This document shows positions 1 through 6,765 of a stretch of 7,599 bases of DNA, piece by piece; positions within the stretch are counted from its first letter, which is position 1, and each line of letters begins with the position of its first letter. The position numbers and the translations under genes were made by a program. Location: positions 1 to 7,599 of the forward strand of contig CAKMOP010000221.1 in the NCBI GenBank assembly GCA_927910985.1. Direction: 5' to 3'. This DNA is from an uncultured Porphyromonas sp. GTDB lineage: Bacteria > Bacteroidota > Bacteroidia > Bacteroidales > Porphyromonadaceae. Below the pieces are notes generated by a model that saw only the letters and a list, made by a program, of their open reading frames with translations, was not told the origin of the DNA and ran no database searches.

Positions 1-1192
1 GAAGGAAGGCTAAGAAGAGGAGCGCCGCCCAAGCCCAAAGGAGGTAGGTGCGTGTCGCCGTCGGGCCGTGAGGCTGGAGCTGTGGCAGACTACGTAGGTA
101 GGCGTTTGCGGCTTCTACTGAGGGGAAGTCCGCATAAGCACGCTTGTCGATCACCCGACCATTGCGCAGGACGACGAGTCCTGGCTGGGAGCGAATGATG
201 GTGCGAATAGGAGTGGCGTCGAGCTGAAGCATCGGGTAAGAAGCCCCCGTGAGGTAACGCCATTCGGCGATCTCTTGGCTCGTCGAAGCACTCACGCCGT
301 AGAAGCGGTAGCCCAAGGAGAGGCACTCTTGGTAGAGCTCTGCCGTCTCATCGAGGACGCTCTGATTGGCGGTGCGCCACGAGGGAGCTAAGAGCAGGAG
401 CGTAATTCCCTCGTCATCGAGGAGCTCTTGCGCTACCGACTGCCCCGTGCTGTCGGTCGGGGCGAAGTCATACTTCGGCTGGTAGTCCGCCAGACGGCTG
501 TCCTGACGCACCTCAACGAAGGTCCAGCTACTGTCGGGGAGGTGCGCTGCGTCAAAGGACTTCGTCGCACCATCCTTCTTATATACGTAGGTCGTCGCCC
601 CAAGGAGCGCCTTCTGCAGAGACTCTTCTTCGCCGATGATGGCCTCGCGCAGGTCAGTACCTACACGGTAGGGGCGGAAGTCACGGTAGGGAAGATGGCG
701 GTAGTTCTCCGCCATAAAGAAGATAATCCCCACCACGGACAGAATCGCCGGCACCCATCGTTCGCGACGTGAATACAGGTGTCTGAGGGCACGTGCATCA
801 CGCAGGACAAGATAGGAGAGCGGCAGGAGGATGAGGTTCTTGACGAAGGTCTCCATCGGCGTCAAGTGAATCGCATCGCCGAAGCAACCGCAGTCCGACA
901 CGGGGTGCGCCACTACGGAGTAGAGCGAGACCGCCGTCATCGCCACCATAAAGAGGAAGGAGAGTCGGGCGCAGAGCTTGCGATAGATCCCCATCAAGAG
1001 GAAGGCACCGAGGAGGAACTCAGCCCCACAGAGCACGAAGGACAGAGCCAAGGTGAAGAGCTCTCCCTTCGCTCCGTGCGTATCGAGGATGGGAGCGAGG
1101 TATTGCCCGATCTTCAGCGCCGTCCCCACAGGGTCTACGGCCTTCAGGAGTCCTGAGAGGACGAAGACCACACCCACGAGGACGCGGGGCAC
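1..1192 (-). CDS. DoxX-type membrane protein of the BT_3928 family (3' end beyond window; start disturbed by an apparent frameshift)
   Basis: The minus-strand frame is open from just after the DUF1599 stop to the window edge (397 codons from GTG at 1192). The N-terminal part is a DoxX/MauE-like membrane domain: segments near residues 2-20, 44-68, 75-95 and 116-132, with LSGLLKAVDPVG at 12-23 and a paired-cysteine motif DCGCFGD at 100-106. A fifth segment lies at 146-160. Residues 260-365 look like a thioredoxin fold (ITLLLLAPSW, later TIIRSQPGLVVLRNGRVID) but have no CxxC where the active site would be. Another membrane segment starts near 384. This architecture matches the Bacteroidota family named after BT_3928; its substrate is unknown to me, though the CxC motif hints at redox chemistry. 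The family normally has about ten residues before the ARVLxG segment. They are encoded one frame over, from GTG at 1223, so the intact gene probably starts at 1223. In related genomes tpiA often follows, outside this window. Confidence 0.8.
   Translation of the reverse strand, partial: MPRVLVGVVFVLSGLLKAVDPVGTALKIGQYLAPILDTHGAKGELFTLALSFVLCGAEFLLGAFLLMGIYRKLCARLSFLFMVAMTAVSLYSVVAHPVSDCGCFGDAIHLTPMETFVKNLILLPLSYLVLRDARALRHLYSRRERWVPAILSVVGIIFFMAENYRHLPYRDFRPYRVGTDLREAIIGEEESLQKALLGATTYVYKKDGATKSFDAAHLPDSSWTFVEVRQDSRLADYQPKYDFAPTDSTGQSVAQELLDDEGITLLLLAPSWRTANQSVLDETAELYQECLSLGYRFYGVSASTSQEIAEWRYLTGASYPMLQLDATPIRTIIRSQPGLVVLRNGRVIDKRAYADFPSVEAANAYLRSLPQLQPHGPTATRTYLLWAWAALLFLAFL
1186..1189 (-). 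other. Apparent +1 frameshift (extra C) at the start of the DoxX-like gene
   Basis: On the minus strand the run reads TGTGCCCCGCGTCC. From GTG at 1223 translation gives MIHPRHTLAECA and then leaves the family frame. With one C fewer in the C4 run (plus-strand G4, 1186-1189) it continues as ARVLVGVVFVLSG, the expected first membrane segment. The GTG at 1223 overlaps the upstream TGA as GTGA, a classic coupled start. The alternative is a real, shorter start at GTG 1192. Confidence 0.6.
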
Positions 1193-1219
1193 ACTCGGCG
1201 AGGGTATGACGTGGATGAA

Positions 1220-1777
1220 TCACGCTTCGGGGCTATTGAGCTTGATCAGACAGAAGAGAGCGTAGTTCACCATATCCATATAGTTGGCTTCGATGCCCTC
1301 GGAGACGAAGGTCTCACCGCGCAGGTCTTCGATCTGCTTGGTGCGGTGCACCTTCGAGAGGATGAGGTCGGTCATAGAGGTGACGCGCATATTGCGCCAT
1401 ACCTCGCCGTAATCGTGGTTCTTAGCCAGCATGAGCTGCAGGGTCTTCTCGGCATAGCGGTCGTACTCCGCGAGGGCCTCTCCTGGGGAGAGGTCAGGCG
1501 AAGAGACGGCACCACGCTCGAGCTGGATCATGCCGATGATACCATAGTTAATGATACCTATGAACTCGGGTTCGACGCCTTCGTCGACGGCAGCAAAGCC
1601 GTTGATCTGCAGACTACGGATGCGCTCAGCCTTGATGTATATCTGATCGGTGAGCGACTCAGGGCGCAGGATGCGCCACGCTGCTCCGTAGTCGTGGAGC
1701 TTCTTCTCAAAGAGCTCCCGACAGCTACGGAGTAGGGTGCGACACTCTTGCTCGGTATTATGCGTACGGGCTTCCAT
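1220..1777 (-). CDS. DUF1599 family protein with two tandem copies of the domain
   Basis: This is a complete 185-residue soluble protein from ATG at 1777 to TGA at 1220-1222. It contains the same unit twice, about 93 residues apart. KLHDYGAAWR (27-36 by count) pairs with KNHDYGEVWR (about 119-128); SLTD (41-44) with SMTD (134-137); VDEGVEPEFIGIINYG (64-79) with VSEGIEANYMDMVNYA (158-173). The duplicated HDYG...TD...K...NY pattern defines the DUF1599 family (Pfam PF07659), whose conserved acidic and histidine residues suggest a helical, possibly nucleotide-related fold. No reaction is established that I can name, so I assign none. The gene starts 17 nt after the lon stop, and its TGA overlaps a GTG of the next gene, so it is very likely co-transcribed with both. 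No signal peptide or membrane segment is seen. The family assignment is firm; the function is open. Confidence 0.9.
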   Translation of the reverse strand: MEARTHNTEQECRTLLRSCRELFEKKLHDYGAAWRILRPESLTDQIYIKAERIRSLQINGFAAVDEGVEPEFIGIINYGIIGMIQLERGAVSSPDLSPGEALAEYDRYAEKTLQLMLAKNHDYGEVWRNMRVTSMTDLILSKVHRTKQIEDLRGETFVSEGIEANYMDMVNYALFCLIKLNSPEA

Positions 1778-1794
1778 AGAGCTACAAAGTTAGT

Positions 1795-4241
1795 CTACTT
1801 TGCCTTATCCACTACTTCGTCAAGCAGGGCGAAGTCGAGGACTTCGGTGATTTCGTCCACGTAGTGGAAGGAAAGCCCCTCGAGGTAGTGCGCATTGATC
1901 TCCTGGATGTCCTTCTCATTCTCACGGCAGAGGATGATGTCGGTGATGCCGGAGCGCTTGGCAGCAAGGATCTTCTCCTTGATGCCCCCGACAGGTAAGA
2001 CCTTTCCACGCAGGGTGATCTCGCCCGTCATCGCCAGATGTGGGCGCACCTTGCGGCGGTGATGCCCGAGACCAAGGAGGTGACCATCGTGATCCCTGCA
2101 CTGGGGCCGTCCTTAGGGATAGCACCTTCGGGGACGTGGATGTGGATCTCCTTGTCCTTAATCTGGTCGAGGTCGATGCCAAGCTCTGTGGCGTGGGCAC
2201 GTATGTAGCTGAGGGCGATGGTCGCCGACTCCTTCATCACATCGCCGAGGCTACCGGTGAGGATGAGCTTACCATTCTGCCCTGGCTGGAGACTGCTCTC
2301 GATGAAGAGGATCTCCCCTCCGACGCTTGTCCAAGCTAAGCCAACGACAACCCCTGGATGCTCATTGCCCTGATACTTATCGCGCGAATAGATGGTCTTG
2401 CCTAAGTATTCGCGGACAAGCTCGGGAGTAATCTCCGCGGGAAGGGCTTCTTCGGAAGCCATCGCCCAAGCGAGCTTGCGCATCACGGCGGCAATCTGCT
2501 TGGTTAGGGTACGCACACCACTCTCACGGGTGTACTCCTCGATGATGAGGTCGAGGGCACCAGGGGCGAAGTGGAGGTCTTCGAGCTTCAGGCCGTGCTC
2601 CTTGGCTTCCTTGGGCACGAGGTGCTGCTCGGCGATCTTGAGCTTCTCTTCGGCGATATAGCCCGTGACCTCGATGAGCTCCATACGGTCACGCAGGGCC
2701 TGCGGGATGGTGGAGATATTGTTCGCCGTAGCGATGAAGAGGACCTTCGAGAGGTCGTAGTCAATGTCGAGGTAGTTATCGTGGAAGGTGGTGTTCTGCT
2801 CGGGGTCAAGGACTTCGAGCAGGGCGGAGGCGGGGTCGCCCTTGTAGTCACTCGAGAGCTTGTCTATTTCGTCCAGCACGAAGACGGGGTTGGACGTGCC
2901 TGCCTTCTGCAGACTCTGAATGATACGCCCGCTCATCGCACCGATGTAGGTGCGGCGGTGACCACGGATCTCCGCCTCATCGTGCACCCCACCGAGGGAG
3001 ATGCGCACGTACTTACGGCCGAGGCTCTCAGCGATGCTACGACCAAGGGAGGTCTTCCCCACCCCGGGAGGGCCGTAGAGACAGAGGATGGGCGACTTCA
3101 TATCGCCCTTGAGCTTAAGGACGGCCAGATGCTCGAGGATACGCTCCTTGACTCGGTCGAGGCCGTAATGCTCGCGGTCAAGCGTCTCCTTCGCCCCCTT
3201 GAGGTCGAAGTTATCCTGGCTGTACACACCCCAGGGAAGCTCTACGATCGTGCGCAGGTACTGCATCTGTATGGAGAAGTCGGGGCTCTGAGGATTGAGT
3301 CGCTCGGCCTTGCGCAGCTCCTTCTCGAAGGTCTCTGCTACGGCTTCGCTCCAGAGCTTCTCTTTGCCCTTCTTGCGCAGCTCGTCGATCTCTTCGTCTG
3401 AGGTCGCACCGCCACCGAGTTCGTCCTGTATGGAGCGCATCTGCTGCTGGAGGAAGTACTCCCGCTGCTGCTGATCCATCTCACGGCGCGTACGCCCTAA
3501 GATCTCCTCACGTATTTCGCTCTCTACAATCTGATCATTCAGCTGTCGGAGGATCTCTACGCCACGTTCGTAGAGACTATTCTCCTCGAGGAGCTTCTGA
3601 CGCTCTTCCATAGAGAAGGAAAGGAGCGAAGCAGCTAAGTGCAGGACGTAAATGCGGTTCTGCAGCCCACGGATGGTCTCACGGAAGCCCTTGGGAGGCT
3701 CGGGAGCCAAGCGTTCAAAGAGGTGAAGGAGTCGGTCGTGAATGAGTTCGGTCAATATATCGAACTCCGTCCGATCTGCAGGAAGCTCCTCTGAGAGAAG
3801 CTCCACACGACCCGACAAATAGGGATTATGCTGGGTGAGGCTCGTGAGGGTAAAGCGCTGACGACCACGCAGTATGACCGACACCTCACCGCTGGGCAGC
3901 TCCATAATCTGCGAGACTTCGACGATCGTACCGACCGCATAGAGGTCTTCCAGACCAGGGTCTTCGACACTGGCATCGCGCTGGGTGACGACTCCGAAGC
4001 ATCTATTCTCCTTCTCGGCCAAGCGCACGACCTGCATCGACTTCTTCCGACCGATGAGGATGGGCACAAGGGTACCAGGGAAGACAGACATATTGCGCAG
4101 AGCGATCAGCGGATACTCCTCGGCCTGCTCTTCGGGCTGGAGTTCAAACTGCTCCTCTTCGCCGTAAGTGGCCAAGACGGGGATCGCTAATGCTTGCATT
4201 TCTTCGGATAACATTTCGTCCGTTTTATTTCGTTTGCTCAT
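1795..4241 (-). CDS. lon: ATP-dependent protease Lon (endopeptidase La), interrupted by an apparent single-base frameshift
   Basis: Lon is a cytosolic AAA+ serine protease that unfolds and degrades damaged and regulatory proteins. The first frame gives 737 residues from ATG 4241 to a stop at 2028. It holds the N-terminal substrate domain (about 44-250), a coiled-coil region (about 250-310), the AAA+ module with Walker A GPPGVGKT (390-397), Walker B VFVLDEID (453-460), sensor-1 asparagines 507-508, arginines in ALRDRME (515-521) and sensor-2 R577, and the nucleophile in DGPSAG (S714). Conservation then breaks at [13 protein letters not shown]. The overlapping frame to 1795 continues without loss as [15 protein letters not shown] and VGGIKEK, with the catalytic lysine at composite residue 755. 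Joined by re-reading one base near 2055, the protein is about 815 residues, normal for Bacteroidota Lon. As written, the product would keep the ATPase and the Ser but lose the Lys. The 5' neighbour gldH ends 72 nt upstream. I see no separate promoter for lon. Confidence 0.93.
2053..2060 (-). other. lon: Apparent -1 frameshift (one missing base) in lon
   Basis: The minus strand reads ATCACCGCCGCAAGGTGCGC. In the upstream frame this gives [11 protein letters not shown] and a stop. Restoring one base (GCCCGC, or GGCCGC) gives IT(A/G)[12 protein letters not shown], the conserved Lon sequence between the catalytic Ser and Lys. No X-XXY-YYZ slippery heptamer is present, so programmed frameshifting is not supported. 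Both flanking reading frames are fully conserved, so the lesion is either very recent or a sequencing/assembly error. Confidence 0.85.
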
Positions 4242-4261
4242 TCTTTCTGTAGCGGATGAAG

Positions 4262-4291
4262 GCGGTCATTGGGGCAAGAAGCCCCTACCGC
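4262..4291 (-). promoter_or_regulatory. Intercistronic hairpin between gldH and lon
   Basis: In the 72-nt gap the minus-strand transcript can form GGGGC-TTCTT-GCCCC (4271-4285), extended after a small asymmetric bulge by GCGGT/ACCGC (4262-4266 with 4287-4291). No T tract follows on the minus strand, so it does not look like a complete intrinsic terminator. It could be a processing or stability element, or an attenuator that lowers lon relative to gldH. Structure seen; role inferred. Confidence 0.4.
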
Positions 4292-4313
4292 TTATAGTTC
4301 GTAGACGCTGTGA

Positions 4314-4808
4314 CTATGGGCGTCGCTCAGTGGTATGCAGCCCGATGGCAGCCACCCCTCGGAGGGGAAGCGTGTCAAGCAGGCGCACTTCGAGTGAAAA
4401 AAGTCCAGCATAAGGAGCCTGCAAAGAGCGTGCCAAGGGGAGGACAAACTCGTGATACATCGCTCCTGGGCGCTTCCACGCGCCTACCTCGGAGGCGAAG
4501 TCGACCTGCAGCGTATCGCGCTGCAGCAGTTCCTCGTCTTGCCTTAGTCGTACCTCAAGGCGAGCCTTAGGGCGGTCAAGGCGGCTATCCATTCGCAGGA
4601 TTACCTCACCGCCATAGGTGGTCGTACGTGCTGGGAAAAGGAGGTCGAAGCGGTAGCGGTCACGGGGCTTCCACTGCCCCTCCTGGGGCTGCGCAAAGGT
4701 ATAGTACTCTCCTGCTCCGCTCCGCTCGTGACAGCCCGCTAAGGGCAGGAGAAGGAGGAAGAGGAGACACGCACAGCCCAGCGTCCGACCTATATAATAG
4801 TGTAGCAT
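4314..4808 (-). CDS. gldH: Gliding motility lipoprotein GldH
   Basis: This is a complete 164-residue protein beginning at ATG 4808, directly after the ricT stop (TAG at 4809-4811), so the two are probably translationally coupled. It starts with a lipoprotein signal: a basic/polar head, the hydrophobic stretch CLLFLLLLPLAG and the lipobox LAGC with lipidated C26. The mature part is predicted beta-rich, with family-like blocks EYYTFAQPQEGQWKPRDRYRF (split here as EYYTF near 34-38 and W46, then YRFDLLFP), RTTTYGGEVILRM, and a C-terminal LFSLEVRLLD then LRGVAAIGLHT. That layout fits the GldH family of Bacteroidota. GldH is required for gliding in Flavobacterium johnsoniae, but the gene also occurs in non-gliding relatives, where it presumably serves the cell envelope. 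It is not one of the core type IX secretion motor or translocon subunits. No clear surface-export acidic motif follows C26. Confidence 0.85.
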   Translation of the reverse strand: MLHYYIGRTLGCACLLFLLLLPLAGCHERSGAGEYYTFAQPQEGQWKPRDRYRFDLLFPARTTTYGGEVILRMDSRLDRPKARLEVRLRQDEELLQRDTLQVDFASEVGAWKRPGAMYHEFVLPLARSLQAPYAGLFSLEVRLLDTLPLRGVAAIGLHTTERRP

Positions 4809-6110
4809 CTATCCCTTGTCTTCGCTCTTCACCTCAGGACGTGGACGGCGCACACGCTGTCCACCACCTTCGCCAGGAGACTCAGGACGTGGGCGAGGGC
4901 TACGGAACTGCCGCACCTGCGGACGCTCCCCACTGCCACGTCCCGCCTCATCAGTGGGGCGTGCTGCACGCTCACGGCGTGCACCCTGCTCCCCACGACG
5001 ACCGCGCGCATCGCCTCCACGGCGATCCCCACGGCGGTCTCTATCGAAGCGCGTGAGGCTATTGTCGGCCAAGATGTCGCTGGAGCGTACGGGGCGACGC
5101 TCCTCGGAGGGCGTTCCCTCGAGCGTCTCGGGACGCTCGCCACGGCGATTGAGTTGGATGACCTCAAAGGCACGTTCGGCGGAGATGGTCACCAGACGCA
5201 CCGGCGCATTGCGCACCGTGCTATAAGTGATCTGACGCTGGAAGTGATCGGTCTTAAAGTGATAGTAGCTGTCGGAGCCCGTTTCGAGGATGACTTCACG
5301 ATCGGGCAGGGAGCGCTGCGCTTCGGCATAGGCGTTGACCTCGAAGTTCATACAGCACTTGATCTTCCCACACTGCCCGGTGAGCTTCTGGGGATTCATC
5401 GTGATATCCTGCACGCGAGCCGCCCCCGTACTGACCGAGGAGAAGCCCGTCATCCACGACGAGCAGCAGAGCTGACGACCGCAGGGGCCAATGCCCCCGA
5501 TACGACCAGCCTCCTGACGCGCACCTATTTGCTTCATCTCGATGCGCACGTGGAAGGTATTGGCCAGTACACGGATGAGCTGGCGGAAGTCCACACGCCC
5601 ATCAGCGATGTAGTAGAAGATCGCCTTATTGCCATCTCCCTGATATTCGACATCCCCGATCTTCATATCCAGCCCCAGCGAAGAGGCAATCTGTCGGGCT
5701 TGGATCATCGTCGGCTCTTCGCGCAGCTTAGCCTCCTCCCAGCGCTCGAGGTCGCTGGGGCGGGCGATACGGTAGATCTGGAGCAGCTCCCCTTTCTCGG
5801 GGCGGTAGCGATGGTTCTTCATCGCCAGCTCGGCGAGCTTGCCCGTGAGGGTCACTTCGCCTATATCGTGTCCCGTCGTCGACTCGACAGCGACAATATC
5901 TCCCTTGTATAGATCGATGCGCTCGCTATTGAGGTAGTAGCCTTTGCGGGTATTTTTGAATTGCACCTCGACCAAGTCGGAGCTCTGCAGTGACTCGGGG
6001 ATATCATTGAGCCAGTCGTAGGTACTCATCGGGTTCCTACTACAGCCCTCGCATCCTCCAGGGGTCATCGCACAGCAGCCGAGGTTGGCCGTTGTGGTCT
6101 TATAGTCCAT
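4809..6110 (-). CDS. ricT: RicT/PSP1-domain iron-sulfur regulatory protein with an arginine/glycine-rich tail
   Basis: This is a complete 433-residue cytosolic protein with ATG at 6110. Residues 44-320 form the PSP1/RicT region: LVEVQFKNTRKGYYLN (46-61), GHDIGEVTLTG (80-90) and the cysteine signature GPCGRQLCCSSW (C210, C215, C216) followed by GQCGKIKCCMNF (C247, C252, C253). An extra N-terminal cluster, C12, C13, C20 and C23, precedes NPMSTYDWLNDIPE. Residues about 350-433 are low-complexity and rich in Arg, Gly, Pro and Glu, so probably disordered and possibly RNA-binding. In Bacillus subtilis, RicT (YaaT) with RicA and RicF forms an iron-sulfur complex that modulates RNase Y; whether those partners exist here cannot be seen. 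The gene abuts gldH and is probably first in its transcription unit, with a 700-bp upstream gap. The tail is the part least like the Bacillus protein. Confidence 0.92.
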   Translation of the reverse strand: MDYKTTTANLGCCAMTPGGCEGCSRNPMSTYDWLNDIPESLQSSDLVEVQFKNTRKGYYLNSERIDLYKGDIVAVESTTGHDIGEVTLTGKLAELAMKNHRYRPEKGELLQIYRIARPSDLERWEEAKLREEPTMIQARQIASSLGLDMKIGDVEYQGDGNKAIFYYIADGRVDFRQLIRVLANTFHVRIEMKQIGARQEAGRIGGIGPCGRQLCCSSWMTGFSSVSTGAARVQDITMNPQKLTGQCGKIKCCMNFEVNAYAEAQRSLPDREVILETGSDSYYHFKTDHFQRQITYSTVRNAPVRLVTISAERAFEVIQLNRRGERPETLEGTPSEERRPVRSSDILADNSLTRFDRDRRGDRRGGDARGRRGEQGARRERAARPTDEAGRGSGERPQVRQFRSPRPRPESPGEGGGQRVRRPRPEVKSEDKG

Positions 6111-6134
6111 TGATTATCGTTGCTCTTAGCCAGG

Positions 6135-6161
6135 GAGCGAGGTCGCCGAAGCGGCACGCTC
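6135..6161 (-). other. Small hairpin in the probable ricT leader
   Basis: On the minus strand, GAGCG (6161-6157) pairs with CGCTC (6139-6135), and inside it GCCG-CTT-CGGC forms a second short stem. It ends about 24 nt before the ricT ATG, where it could affect ribosome access. The pairing is seen; a regulatory role is only a possibility. Confidence 0.3.
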
Positions 6162-6351
6162 ACTCCATAATATATAATGTATCGGAGACGCTCGCAGCGA
6201 CACCTCGCCTACGTGCATTCTCCTACCGAATAAGAGGTGCTCGGGGAGGGAACCAAGTGACTTCGCAGACCCTATATGGTCACAGCGAAAAGGGACTTCT
6301 AAGCAATCGAAGCCCGAGCCAGTCAGCTCCACAGATGTATAAGCACCCAAA

Positions 6352-6359
6352 CAAAGGTA
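6352..6359 (-). promoter_or_regulatory. Candidate -7 box for the ricT transcription unit
   Basis: The minus strand reads TACCTTTG, matching the Bacteroidota -7 consensus TAnnTTTG. It is the only such match found on this strand between ricT and the beta-barrel gene. No TTTG lies at the expected 19-21 nt upstream (one lies only 2 nt away), and use of this box would imply a leader of about 240 nt. Confidence 0.3.
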
Positions 6360-6489
6360 CTCAAATTCTGCCCTTCACCCCCGCTCGCGCTGCACAGGCC
6401 GTGCCGAAGCCCCCTCACGGGACGAGGCTCCAGCACACCTCAAGCCCCCATCTTCTATGGGAAAGAGTCCCGGTCTCTATACCCCCGCA

Positions 6490-6599
6490 GACGAAGCTAT
6501 ATTGCTCAAGGGACGAAGCTATATTGCTCGACGAACTAACCTATATAGCTCAGCATCCCGAGCAATATAGGTTTACCTGCCGACCAATATAGGTTCACC
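6490..6599. repeat. Seamless array of five 22-bp units, three direct followed by two inverted
   Basis: Five 22-bp units fill exactly 110 bp with no gaps: 6490-6511, 6512-6533 and 6534-6555 forward; 6556-6577 and 6578-6599 reversed. Each carries an 11-bp core close to CTATATTGCTC at the same offset: forward cores at 6497, 6519 and 6541 (the third is CTATATAGCTC), reversed cores at 6560 (exact) and 6582 (CTATATTGGTC). The seven bases before the core are also related (GACGAAG twice, AACTAAC, GGTAAAC, GGTGAAC). The 22-bp period is about two helical turns, so all cores face one side of the DNA, which suits cooperative protein binding. The 3+2 head-to-head layout could also form hairpins. No spacers exist, so it is not a CRISPR. 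An operator cluster for one or both flanking genes is the simplest guess. Confidence 0.85.
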
Positions 6600-6605
6600 C
6601 CCCCC
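6598..6605 (+). repeat. C8 homopolymer tract
   Basis: Eight consecutive cytosines begin in the last two bases of the repeat array and run just beyond it. Such tracts are prone to slipped-strand length change. This one lies about 120 bp upstream of the -33 box of the beta-barrel gene, so length variation would alter spacing between array and promoter. Confidence 0.6.
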
Positions 6606-6727
6606 ACCCTAAAGCACTCACCGCGACACACTGAAGCAAGCTCCCCCTCCATACACTCCACTCTACCCCACACTATACGATAGAGGAGGAGGGCTGCGTT
6701 ATAGCGGAGGTCGTGATGTCGCGATGT

Positions 6728-6759
6728 TTTGACGCTTCTGCCAAACACCCCTATCTTTG
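6728..6759 (+). promoter_or_regulatory. Bacteroidota-type promoter for the beta-barrel gene
   Basis: TTTG at 6728-6731 is followed after 20 nt by TATCTTTG at 6752-6759. Both boxes match the primary sigma factor consensus of Bacteroidota (TTTG, 19-21 nt, TAnnTTTG). Transcription would start near 6763-6766, leaving a leader of about 45 nt that opens with a hairpin and ends in the A-rich stretch GAAGAAAACAAAT before the ATG. Confidence 0.8.
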
Positions 6760-6765
6760 CGACCT

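Noticed and set aside
1020..1223. Independent 67-residue protein starting at GTG 1223
   Set aside because: Only its first 12 or so residues make sense, as the N-terminus of the DoxX-like protein before the apparent extra base. The rest is out-of-frame membrane-protein sequence.
1211..1735. 174-codon plus-strand frame opposite the DUF1599 gene
   Set aside because: The minus strand has clear family motifs and a tandem duplication; the plus frame only mirrors them.
2049..2060. Programmed ribosomal frameshift in lon
   Set aside because: There is no slippery heptamer and no evident downstream stimulatory structure, and the Lon family does not use frameshifting.
2571..3401. 276-codon plus-strand frame opposite lon
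   Set aside because: It is a shadow of the conserved AAA+ coding region with no independent support.
5154..5912. 252-codon plus-strand frame opposite ricT
   Set aside because: It is antisense to a strongly conserved gene in high-GC DNA. Long antisense frames are expected, and the product has no family features.
6126..6350. Minus-strand open frame of 74 codons ahead of ricT
   Set aside because: It starts at TTG, shows no domain or signal peptide, and is better explained as ricT leader sequence.
6092..6592. Plus-strand open frame of 166 codons across the intergenic region
   Set aside because: It overlaps the ricT start, has no recognisable domain, runs through the repeat array, and has no promoter or leader fitting its start.
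6490..6599. CRISPR array
   Set aside because: Units are 22 bp, contiguous and reverse orientation midway. There are no unique spacers and no cas genes.
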